Of a DNA stretch of 64,000 nucleotides, positions 17,655 to 26,383 are shown in pieces. The notes beneath the pieces were generated by a model. It worked only from the letters and a program-made list of their open reading frames with translations, did no database searches and was not told where the DNA came from. Numbering within the stretch: position 1 is the first letter of the stretch; the number at the start of each line of letters is the position of its first letter. Source of the DNA: Aureisphaera sp963669405 (lineage in GTDB: Bacteria; Bacteroidota; Bacteroidia; Flavobacteriales; Flavobacteriaceae); assembly GCA_963669405.2 (NCBI GenBank), contig CAXXHF010000003.1, positions 248,001 to 312,000 of the forward strand, in the 5' to 3' direction. Made by a program: the position numbers and the translations under genes.

Positions 17655-20071
17655 ATCTAAGTCCTTCAACTGATTCCAATAAAGTTGCAATCATATCTTT
17701 TACATTAGATGCAACAGTTGCCGCGATTACACCTTTTACAAAAAACCCTGATGATTATGAATCTTCTTGGCCTCTTTTTAAGCTCGTGTTCTCAAAATTC
17801 TTAGATGTGGCCAATCCGCCTGTTTTGGAATCTTTACAGATAGATGTGGAGGTTTGTCAGGTAAAGACCTTCGAGCTGTCCAATGACAACGGATCTGTAA
17901 GCACCAAAAAGCCTTATCCATTATTTGGAAATACACCCTCCCTGAATAGTAGCTTCATTATTGGAACCAATGAAATTTTCAGCAAGCCTTATAATTACTT
18001 TACTTTAAAACTGGATTGGGATAAACTTCCTGATGATAAAAAATTCAGTACATACTATTCACAGTATAATGATTATATAAATAAGGATTACGATACGGTT
18101 ACTGTGAAAAAAGAACATAACCTGTTGGGAGATATTTTAAAACCTATCATCGGATTATTTTCAAGTTCTTCGTCTGATAATGGAACGCCTAATGAGACAT
18201 TTAGCAATACCGCTTTCACCGTCGATTTCTTTTTACTCGAAGAGGGAATATGGAGTGCCATAACCCCTGATATAGCTAAGCAGACCTGTGATTTTAATAA
18301 TGGATGCATTCAAGGTTGTAAGGATTATGTAGAGGATACGGAATGTGCCAAGAATACTGACAACCATGTAGTTTCAAACTTGCTTTTTAGCACAGATGGT
18401 ACCAACTGTGAATTAATAACCACGAGCTACTTTACGTACGATTCCAGTAGTACCGTACCTCTCGATGCTTCAGGTATAGATACCAATACAACAAACCCCT
18501 ACTTGCAGAATTCGACACTAAAATATTCGGATACCAGTACAGAAGGATTCCTCAAAATGTCCCTTACAGGCCCGCCATACGGGTTTGGTAATGACATATA
18601 TGCTAAGGTGGTTTCGGCTGTGTCCTTGGTTAATGCTGCTGGGATAACAAACTCCAAGGGTGGCAAAGTTAAACTTATACCCGCTCCTAATGTACCTTTT
18701 ATACCCCAAGTAAGTTCGCTTACTGCTAAGTATAGAGCTTCATGTATCTATTCATTTGATAGCCCCCCCCTAGGTGGATATCCTATACAATGCTTTACCT
18801 ATTCTCCTTTTGAGAATTACCTTTCTTACGATAATGTAACAACTGGTTTTGTTGCAAACATTGATGCTTCGCTTACCAGTTCTCATCAAGAAACAAAGGG
18901 GATTTCCCTTTATCCAGCTTTTTCCTATGAAGGCAGCTTATTTCTAGGTCTAACGGGTCTAACAGCTCCTAATGATCTCAATTTTTATTTCGAGTTAGCT
19001 CAGAACTATACAAAATTAGGTTCTAATGAAATGGAAGCCATCGATTATACATATTTGAGCAGTGAAGGTTGGAAAAAACTTAAAGTGCTAAGCGATGGAA
19101 CCAATCAATTTAGTTGTTCAGGAATCCTAAACACAAATATTATGTCGGATATCGTCTCTGATGGAGTAGTAATGCCCGCTAACATGTATTGGCTATCCTT
19201 ATCTGTAAACGAAATACAGGCGTATGCGCATACCACATTATTGCAACCCAATGGCCTTGAATTAGTACGAACAGGCACCTCTTTTCTGAAAGACAAAACA
19301 GCACCTTCCTTAGCTAGTGATTCCATTACAAAACCCATGAATGCCATTCCAGAAATTTCCTCCATAGCACAACCTTTTCCATCTTTCGGAGGCAAGGGTG
19401 CAGAAAATAAAAAGGCAATGAACCAAAGGGTGAGTCAACGTTTAAAATCCAAAAACCGATGCATTACTTCCGAAGATTATTTCAGAAGTATACTAGGTGA
19501 ATTTCCAGAGGTATATTTTGTGAAGACGTTGTTTGATTCTACCACGAAAATTACCCAAATACTTGTAGTTAAAGAATGTGCTAGTTATGACCTGCCTCAT
19601 GCTTTTATTCCGTTGATAAGTAGTTGTATGGAGCAGGAATTGGCGACATTTTTAAAACCCCGGGTGCTCCCTTTTACAAATATCGATGTATCGAGTTTTA
19701 GCTTAGAGTTTGTAGCAGTATCCGTCCATGTCACTTTAGCCAATAATCTGTCTTTCAATAAATTAAAAAAAGAGATAAATCTGGGCCTGAACATTTTTCT
19801 TTCCCCATGGATTGATACAGATCAGTCTCAAATACCAATAGATAGTAATATAAGTGCCTCACAAGTGGCTCAATATGTTCAAGGTTTTGATGGGGTAGAA
19901 GAAGCTACACAAGTCACTTTTACCACCTACTTATTAGATGACAACGGCAAGCAACAAGTGATTTCGGAAGGGGATTCAATTGCCAAACCCAACAATAACA
20001 ATTCGAGCATACTATTGGTCACCTCAGGTAAACATGAAATTAGTTGTAATAATTGTAATTCAGGAACATGA
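17621..20071 (+). CDS. eCIS baseplate protein Pvc11-like, C-terminal part (-1 frame)
   Basis: The -1-frame continuation of the Pvc11-like wedge protein, 809 residues when entered by frameshift at 17642. Its only nearby possible independent start is TTG at 17621; the first ATG is about 300 codons in, so independent translation is unlikely. The join reads smoothly as EKDWLEITKK-DDGLDLSPS. The C-terminal region (about residues 580-810 of this frame) contains the baseplate-J-like core: NQRVSQRLKSKNRCITSEDY, then SILGEFPEVYFVKTL and later domains resembling gp6/J arms. The stop overlaps the Pvc12-like start by four bases (ATGA). Middle domains are beta-rich and not recognised. Confidence 0.85.
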   Translation: MVGNYKKDDGLDLSPSTDSNKVAIISFTLDATVAAITPFTKNPDDYESSWPLFKLVFSKFLDVANPPVLESLQIDVEVCQVKTFELSNDNGSVSTKKPYPLFGNTPSLNSSFIIGTNEIFSKPYNYFTLKLDWDKLPDDKKFSTYYSQYNDYINKDYDTVTVKKEHNLLGDILKPIIGLFSSSSSDNGTPNETFSNTAFTVDFFLLEEGIWSAITPDIAKQTCDFNNGCIQGCKDYVEDTECAKNTDNHVVSNLLFSTDGTNCELITTSYFTYDSSSTVPLDASGIDTNTTNPYLQNSTLKYSDTSTEGFLKMSLTGPPYGFGNDIYAKVVSAVSLVNAAGITNSKGGKVKLIPAPNVPFIPQVSSLTAKYRASCIYSFDSPPLGGYPIQCFTYSPFENYLSYDNVTTGFVANIDASLTSSHQETKGISLYPAFSYEGSLFLGLTGLTAPNDLNFYFELAQNYTKLGSNEMEAIDYTYLSSEGWKKLKVLSDGTNQFSCSGILNTNIMSDIVSDGVVMPANMYWLSLSVNEIQAYAHTTLLQPNGLELVRTGTSFLKDKTAPSLASDSITKPMNAIPEISSIAQPFPSFGGKGAENKKAMNQRVSQRLKSKNRCITSEDYFRSILGEFPEVYFVKTLFDSTTKITQILVVKECASYDLPHAFIPLISSCMEQELATFLKPRVLPFTNIDVSSFSLEFVAVSVHVTLANNLSFNKLKKEINLGLNIFLSPWIDTDQSQIPIDSNISASQVAQYVQGFDGVEEATQVTFTTYLLDDNGKQQVISEGDSIAKPNNNNSSILLVTSGKHEISCNNCNSGT
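17636..17664 (+). promoter_or_regulatory. Candidate -1 programmed ribosomal frameshift signal
   Basis: The heptamer A AAA AAG occupies 17636-17642 in the correct zero-frame phase (ACA AAA AAG), the classical bacterial slippery sequence as in dnaX. A five-base spacer follows. Then comes a hairpin with GGACT (17648-17652) paired to AGTCC (17660-17664) around a seven-base loop. The zero-frame stop TAG lies at 17652-17654, inside this structure. After a -1 slip, reading resumes with GAT at 17642 in the frame of the downstream ORF. The stem is only five pairs, so its stimulatory strength is uncertain. Confidence 0.6.
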
Positions 20072-22761
20072 GTGAAACGTATTACATAGTGGATGAAGAA
20101 CTTCCCCTTAGCCAAAATTTTAAATTGCTAAAGGAGGAAGGGCTGTCCTTAATTCAGACCTATACGGGGAATGAATGGACCAACTTCAACCCTAGTGATC
20201 CGGGAATTACCATCCTAGATCAGCTTTGCTATGCGTTTACAGAATTAGGTTATTGCAATGATTTCCCAGTTAAAGATATTTTGACTTCGGAAAAAGAAAA
20301 GCTTATTGTTCATGAACAGTTCTTTTTACCCGACAGCATTCTCACCACGTCACCAGTTACCATAACTGATTATCGAAAATTCATTATCGATGGAGTAGCG
20401 GGGGTACGAAATGTACACATGGTTCCTGTCTCGACAGAAAGTATAGCCTTAGAGGGTGTTTACAGTACTTATATATCCTGGGATGCTAGTATTTCGGAAA
20501 TAGATGAGGTGTTGAATTTATGCTACGCGACTTTTTATTTACTGAATACAGCCCGAAACTTAACAGAAGGATTCTTGGTGCCACGCCCCCTTCAATTGAA
20601 ATATCACGAATTGTCCGGACGTATAGATATAAATAGTACTGGAGAGTTACAGCAAATCCTCGTAGACATTCAAAACACCATTAGTGATGCTATTTTTCCT
20701 TCTGTACCACAATATGGGTATAGCGAGTTACGGGATATGGGAGAAGCTACGAATGCTATTATGGAAGGACCGAAATTGAAAAACGGCTGGATTCGGGAAC
20801 AAGATTTAGGGATTAAAAAAGATTGTTTACGCCTTGTAGAAGTAAATCACTTACTGCAATCCATAGATAATGTTTCTGGGGTTTCACAATTGAGTTTCGG
20901 AAACGATACAGATGATCAAAATGGAGCGACTTCTCAGGATTATGAATTGTTGACTTTCAACATTATTGAACTAGCAACCTCTAAAACCCTTAGCTTTTTC
21001 TGTAATAACAAGGAAGTGGATTCAGATGCTTTACAACAAGCTATTTCCTTTGCCAAAAGAGATCTGAAGAGTCCTAAAAAGCGAAGTTCGGTAGGTGCGG
21101 TTAAATTAAAGCCTAATCTACCAAAAGGTACCTATAGAGATATTAATTCGTACTATTCCATTCAGAATACCTTTCCGCAAATATACCCAGTAGGGCAAAA
21201 TGCGGTAAGTTCTAATGCGTCCAATCTTCAACAAGCACAGTCTAGGCAATTAAAGGGGTATTTAACGTTGTTCGATCAGGTATTGGCCAATCAGTTTTCG
21301 CAGTTGGACAATATACACCGATTGTTTTCATTCAAGAACAGTACCACTGGAACCCCTTCAGATAGAAGAAAATTTTACGATCTACGTGAAGAATTCGAAA
21401 AGAAGCATCCGGGATACCCTGTACCCTATAGCTACTTCGCACCAACGTATTTCTATCAATCCCTTTACGATGTCCCGAATATTTGGCATTTGCTTAAAGA
21501 TGATCATACGTTTGATTTTAACCTTACCCCAGAAAACGATAAACAAAAAGAAGATAGAAGTTGGAAGGCGTTCAAGGGTGATCCGTATAACCCATATATG
21601 TGGGGCCTTATGAATTTCGTGGCTACCGATAAGGAAAATTACCACCGCAGAAATAGGTTGCTAGATCATCTATTGGCACGTCATGGTGAGTCTCCCGATG
21701 TCATCGATGCTTTGATTGAAGAATCCAATTATACTTCGGATACTTTACGGGATAAGATCATCTTTAAGAGCATTTATTTGCAGAATCTCCAGCCGTTATC
21801 CTACTATCGTTTAAAAGGATATAACTATTTGGCTGCGGATGAGATAGAGTTCAAATTTGATGAAAAAAGGTTGAAAAGTGCCTATGATAAGTTCAGAAAG
21901 GGAATTACCAAGGATTTCATTTTTAGATCTGAAGAAGTTGATAGGCTAGAGAAAGTAAGAAGACAGTTTCTGATTTACTATACCACCTTCGAACTTAAAA
22001 TGAACCTGTTGTTTGGTTTACGGGAGATCTATACCCGGTATTATTTAGAATTTTATGGGAAAGAAGGGAAAGAGGATGATATGAAACTGGCCCTTTGGTT
22101 TATTGAATGTAGAAAGGGAATGATCTGTATTGAAACCAATTTGCTCTTTCTTCCTGCTAATTTTGAGATTGCCATTATCCCTATGGCAGCGGGCGAAGGA
22201 GAGGAATATTTGGTTTCCGAATTGAACTTTGGTAATGCAACACGTATTGGTGCTTGGCTTTATGGAGCATCAAAGGACACAATAAGTAATAGTTTGGCCG
22301 ATGGTATCATTACGGTCGAAGGAATACAATATGATATAACTACCAGTGTAGATATAGATTATAATCCGGATTGGTTTACGCTAACGGCAGATAAAGGCTA
22401 TTCCGTAGCCGTAAAGGTAGACTGGGGCGGGGACACCGAAACCTACATTGGTGATCCCGTTTTTAATAGTTCGATCGATTTGTTCTTCCCCAATTTTGCT
22501 TCCGAATTCCAAACTCCTGTTTTCACCCAAAAATTACAAACGCTTGTAGAAAATGCCACCTCCGTTCAGACTGGCTATACACCCCATTGTGTAGATACCT
22601 CCTGGCTCATGGCCTTTATCCCCAAATACATATGCTGGCATAATGGAATACGGTTTAAAGAAAAAAAGGCGGATGAAGTTGTAAGTGCGGTAGGTCCAAA
22701 GCAATGGGCGGGAGCAGTAGCCAAAGAAATCATAGCCATACATACTGACACCAATGAATAA
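20068..22761 (+). CDS. eCIS baseplate protein Pvc12-like
   Basis: An 897-residue protein homologous by order and content to Pvc12/Afp12, the second large wedge subunit (gp7 position). The N-terminus contains the conserved NFNPSDPGITILDQLCYAFT, which is typical of baseplate-J/Pvc11-12 proteins, and YRKFIIDGVAGVRNVHMVPV. The central part (about 385-560) is helical and aromatic-rich (RQLKGYLTLFDQVLANQFSQ). The C-terminal segment is beta-rich and ends with VDTSWLMAFIPKYICWHNGIR. It is coupled to the upstream gene by ATGA and overlaps the tape measure gene by eight bases. No lesion is seen. Confidence 0.9.
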   Translation: MSETYYIVDEELPLSQNFKLLKEEGLSLIQTYTGNEWTNFNPSDPGITILDQLCYAFTELGYCNDFPVKDILTSEKEKLIVHEQFFLPDSILTTSPVTITDYRKFIIDGVAGVRNVHMVPVSTESIALEGVYSTYISWDASISEIDEVLNLCYATFYLLNTARNLTEGFLVPRPLQLKYHELSGRIDINSTGELQQILVDIQNTISDAIFPSVPQYGYSELRDMGEATNAIMEGPKLKNGWIREQDLGIKKDCLRLVEVNHLLQSIDNVSGVSQLSFGNDTDDQNGATSQDYELLTFNIIELATSKTLSFFCNNKEVDSDALQQAISFAKRDLKSPKKRSSVGAVKLKPNLPKGTYRDINSYYSIQNTFPQIYPVGQNAVSSNASNLQQAQSRQLKGYLTLFDQVLANQFSQLDNIHRLFSFKNSTTGTPSDRRKFYDLREEFEKKHPGYPVPYSYFAPTYFYQSLYDVPNIWHLLKDDHTFDFNLTPENDKQKEDRSWKAFKGDPYNPYMWGLMNFVATDKENYHRRNRLLDHLLARHGESPDVIDALIEESNYTSDTLRDKIIFKSIYLQNLQPLSYYRLKGYNYLAADEIEFKFDEKRLKSAYDKFRKGITKDFIFRSEEVDRLEKVRRQFLIYYTTFELKMNLLFGLREIYTRYYLEFYGKEGKEDDMKLALWFIECRKGMICIETNLLFLPANFEIAIIPMAAGEGEEYLVSELNFGNATRIGAWLYGASKDTISNSLADGIITVEGIQYDITTSVDIDYNPDWFTLTADKGYSVAVKVDWGGDTETYIGDPVFNSSIDLFFPNFASEFQTPVFTQKLQTLVENATSVQTGYTPHCVDTSWLMAFIPKYICWHNGIRFKEKKADEVVSAVGPKQWAGAVAKEIIAIHTDTNE

Positions 22762-25700
22762 TACTGGACAACATATCGTATCTAGATTGCATTGGAATAC
22801 TTCTTTTGATGATAGGGGGGCAGCCTATCATTTGCAGAATGATTTGAGTTATTGGAGCCGAACCAAGATCTTATCCGGGATGAATACTGTATTTGAAGAA
22901 TTATGTACTCCTAGTGAAACCTGGCGTATTGATTTGTTAGAACTGGATTTGGGAACTCTGTATACAGAAGAGCTTGAAAGTACGCTACCCCAAAAGATTT
23001 CAGAATGCTTACGGCATAAATTGATTGATCTGCTCAATGAAAATCCAGGGGAAGTAGGACAAATTACAATATTCCCTCATGAGGTAGCCCAAGCATACTT
23101 AATAGAAACATATTTGGTAAGCGGCTATATGCCTTGGAATTACAGTTCTACTTACGGAGATCTTAAACAGTTGTTTCTTCTTCAATTAACTGAGAATAGA
23201 GAAGAGTTTCGTGCCATGATTCGGCGTATTGGAAAAGAAGAAAAGGTACGGAAACGATTGGCTTGGCAACTTAGCGATCCGCTTATAAAGCAATTGATAC
23301 AGCTTTTAGAACCTGTTCATCATGAATATATCATTGATTATGCAGAGGATCTTACAAAAACACAAGTGCATACAACCCTTTTTAAAACCAATACCGCTCA
23401 ATTTAAAAAAGACGTATGGCTCTGGGTCTTAAATCATCTTTTGATAGAGCGGGGAACTTTGTTCAATCGTTTGGACTTCATGAAAAGTAGCTTGCGCCAG
23501 ATGTCAAAGCATTATCATATTGACTATAATGAGTTACTCGAATTCTTAAAATCTTCCCTTATAGTTTTAGAAAAGAAGACCATTGCAGACAATAAACTCT
23601 TGGGACTGCTAACCATTTTGTTTGAAGATGAAAGTATCAAACAAGTTGCAGATGAGATCTTTCAAGAAGAAAACGATTGGGACCAAGCCAAAACATTCTT
23701 CTTAGAACCTGAGACTCGAAAATCTGAACAGGGAAAATCAATTTTCAATGAATTGATTGAAAATTTATACGAGAAGGATTCTTATAAGTTTAGGGATTTA
23801 CTGTCTTTATTGCCTAAAACGACCCATTTCTGGAGTGCTGCTTTTAATGATATGAGCGCAAAAAATATATCCAATGTTTTTAAAGAATTGGCACCCCATG
23901 GACATTCAGTGGTAGATCAAGGCATTTTTTGGCTACAGGATTCAGGTTTTCTTAGAGAATGGAATATTGAAGAAGAAAAGGTATACGAATGGTCTGTAAG
24001 TTTCTTAAATAACAACAGGGGCAAACCTTTTAGCCTTATCCAGTTTTTTGATTATTTCCTTACACAATTGGCAATACTGAGTCAAGAAGAGCATACCCAG
24101 TGGACAGAACGATTACTGGTATTTCTTTCTGAAAAGGAAAAAGACAATTTCCATATTCAGATTTATGAAAACATCTTTAAACATTACAGGGAAAGTCTCA
24201 CCCATAAATCACAAATAGCAATACAAGATCGTGTCCATGTTCTTTTAGAGCACGGATTGGCTTTGTCAGGATCAATAAGGCATCATGTTAAGTTTCAAAC
24301 TTGGAAATCCGTTTTAGGACGCTATATACAAGTAGCGCCTACGCCAGTTCTCAAGGCGATGATAGATTATCCGCATAAAAAGATACTTCGTGAATGGATA
24401 GTGTATGGATTGGAATCTTACCAGATAGAACAACTACTAACGTCCTTTAATCATCCATGGGTCAAATTCATCCAGAAATTAAAGCAGCAGCTTGAGCAGA
24501 TTTTTAAAAATCAATTATCAGATGCAAGAACACATTTGTATATAGAAGGGTTTATGTTGGAAGCACTTTTGGTTTTTGTAGAACGACCCAAGGCTCAAAG
24601 CTCTGATTTAAAAAATAGAATATACTCCAAGCTTATTGCTGAAAATTGGATGCAATTACCTATAGAAGTACATAGAAGACTAGCTGTTGTACTTCTGCAT
24701 GGTGATGAAAAACAAACTAACAAATTTCTTGATGAAAAAAGAAAGGAGATTGCAAGTAACCATCAATGGATTCCTTCTTGGGATGAAATTACAGTAAGTA
24801 TTACAAAACAAGAAATCACCCCAAGTGAAGTAGCTAAAATGCTAATGACATTGTTTAGAAGCAAGAAAGTGTCATTTGCAGTGGTTTTGGAAGAAAATAG
24901 CCATGATATTATAAACTATCTCGTTCCTAAGGCTTTTCAGTTATGGGGAGAATTCAAAAAAGAATACAATTCAAAAAGAGACATGATAAAGCCATTTTCT
25001 TTGGTAGAATTATTTTGGAGATGTATTCTGGACTATGAGGCACATCGAGGGAATCCAGCAAAGTTGAGGGACCTTTTAACAAAAGCCATGACTTATGTTT
25101 TGTCAGATGTCCATTCTGAAAAACAGAAGATTGATGAACACATAACAATAGAAAAGAAACATACTTCTAAACATCCTCTTTCAAAGGATACAGAGGGTAA
25201 AAGAGTAGAGGTACTCTTTGATTATGTATTTGCCTACAAGACCTTCCCTTTATGGGTAGATAGTGGACCAAGTGATACGTTGGTAGCCTCATTAAAGAAA
25301 GATATCATGCGGCATCCTTTATTGTTTTACAGAACCCTTGTAACTCAAAATATAAAAGATCTTTCTGGTTTGGATACAATCATTACGATGAATACCCTTA
25401 TTGATGCCATCATGGTAGCCGAACCAACTAAGAAGGAATTGCTTGTTCACAGCAAACAGTTTTATGCAGCTCTTGGCCATATTCGTGTCAAAGGAATTGC
25501 TGCAACGGTACTATTGGAAATTCTATTTCAAAAAGTGATAAAAGCAATACAAAGCGGTAGATGGAAACTACTTTCTGCCAAATGGTTATTGAATGAATTG
25601 GTATGGGAGTTAAGCAGTAAAAGAGGAATTGATAGTAAGATCACTTTAGAAGCTTTGCAAGAAGTAAAAAATATACTGCCGCTTCCTTTTCAAAAGGAGC

Positions 25701-26299
25701 TTCGCCTATTTAGTAAGCAACAGGGTCTTAAAGCCAACGAGGTAAAGATGGAGAAAAAAGAAATATCAAAGCCTCCAAAACAAACACAGATTATGAGTGG
25801 AGTAGAAGTTAGGAATGCGGGACTGGTCATCATTAGTGGCTATATGGCCACGCTCTTTAATAGGTTGGGTTTAATTGAGAATGGAGCCTTTATCAATGCA
25901 GATGCGCAAATGAATGCTGTTCATTATTTACAGTATGTAGCAACAGGAATGAGCCATACAGAAGAAATGCACTTGCCTTTAACAAAAGTCTTGGTAGGAC
26001 TGCATCCTTCAGAACCTGTTCTTGGTGGTATAGAAATTCCTGAAAGTGATAAGGAACTTATAGAAGGAATGATCCTTGCCATGATCCAACATTGGAATTC
26101 GATAGGAGAGAGCTCCATTCAAGGGTTTCGGGGCAACTGGCTGGTAAGAGATGGAATGTTGACTGAAATGGATGATAGATGGGAACTTACCGTAGAAAAA
26201 AGGGCTTACGATATTTTGTTGAATCGATCCCCATTTTCTTTTTCTATCACAAAACATCCATGGATGGAAAAGCCCTTACATGTGAAATGGGAATATTAA
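22754..26299 (+). CDS. eCIS tape measure protein (Pvc14-like, CIS_TMP family)
   Basis: A 1181-residue, mainly alpha-helical protein recognised by its opening, HIVSRLHWNTSFDDRGAAYH, and the conserved C-terminal block VRNAGLVIISGYMATLFNRL, GAFINADAQMNAVHYLQYV and LPLTKVLVGL. The family determines tube length and occupies the tube lumen during assembly. Long amphipathic helices fill residues 150-950. The size suggests a long tube compared with Afp/PVC. It starts inside the end of the Pvc12 gene and is followed by an 84-base gap, the first sizeable gap since the tubes, which may separate baseplate and accessory transcription units. Confidence 0.92.
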   Translation: MNNTGQHIVSRLHWNTSFDDRGAAYHLQNDLSYWSRTKILSGMNTVFEELCTPSETWRIDLLELDLGTLYTEELESTLPQKISECLRHKLIDLLNENPGEVGQITIFPHEVAQAYLIETYLVSGYMPWNYSSTYGDLKQLFLLQLTENREEFRAMIRRIGKEEKVRKRLAWQLSDPLIKQLIQLLEPVHHEYIIDYAEDLTKTQVHTTLFKTNTAQFKKDVWLWVLNHLLIERGTLFNRLDFMKSSLRQMSKHYHIDYNELLEFLKSSLIVLEKKTIADNKLLGLLTILFEDESIKQVADEIFQEENDWDQAKTFFLEPETRKSEQGKSIFNELIENLYEKDSYKFRDLLSLLPKTTHFWSAAFNDMSAKNISNVFKELAPHGHSVVDQGIFWLQDSGFLREWNIEEEKVYEWSVSFLNNNRGKPFSLIQFFDYFLTQLAILSQEEHTQWTERLLVFLSEKEKDNFHIQIYENIFKHYRESLTHKSQIAIQDRVHVLLEHGLALSGSIRHHVKFQTWKSVLGRYIQVAPTPVLKAMIDYPHKKILREWIVYGLESYQIEQLLTSFNHPWVKFIQKLKQQLEQIFKNQLSDARTHLYIEGFMLEALLVFVERPKAQSSDLKNRIYSKLIAENWMQLPIEVHRRLAVVLLHGDEKQTNKFLDEKRKEIASNHQWIPSWDEITVSITKQEITPSEVAKMLMTLFRSKKVSFAVVLEENSHDIINYLVPKAFQLWGEFKKEYNSKRDMIKPFSLVELFWRCILDYEAHRGNPAKLRDLLTKAMTYVLSDVHSEKQKIDEHITIEKKHTSKHPLSKDTEGKRVEVLFDYVFAYKTFPLWVDSGPSDTLVASLKKDIMRHPLLFYRTLVTQNIKDLSGLDTIITMNTLIDAIMVAEPTKKELLVHSKQFYAALGHIRVKGIAATVLLEILFQKVIKAIQSGRWKLLSAKWLLNELVWELSSKRGIDSKITLEALQEVKNILPLPFQKELRLFSKQQGLKANEVKMEKKEISKPPKQTQIMSGVEVRNAGLVIISGYMATLFNRLGLIENGAFINADAQMNAVHYLQYVATGMSHTEEMHLPLTKVLVGLHPSEPVLGGIEIPESDKELIEGMILAMIQHWNSIGESSIQGFRGNWLVRDGMLTEMDDRWELTVEKRAYDILLNRSPFSFSITKHPWMEKPLHVKWEY

Positions 26300-26383
26300 A
26301 ACACACTATATGAAACAAACATCAATTAAATCAATATCCGACGCGATAAAAAATAGAATACTAACAATTTAAATGCATTATTT

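Noticed and set aside
26310..26372. A 20-codon ORF (MKQTSIKSISDAIKNRILTI) between the tape measure and coiled-coil genes
   Set aside because: Short, AT-biased and without recognisable features; an ORF of this size is expected by chance in such sequence.
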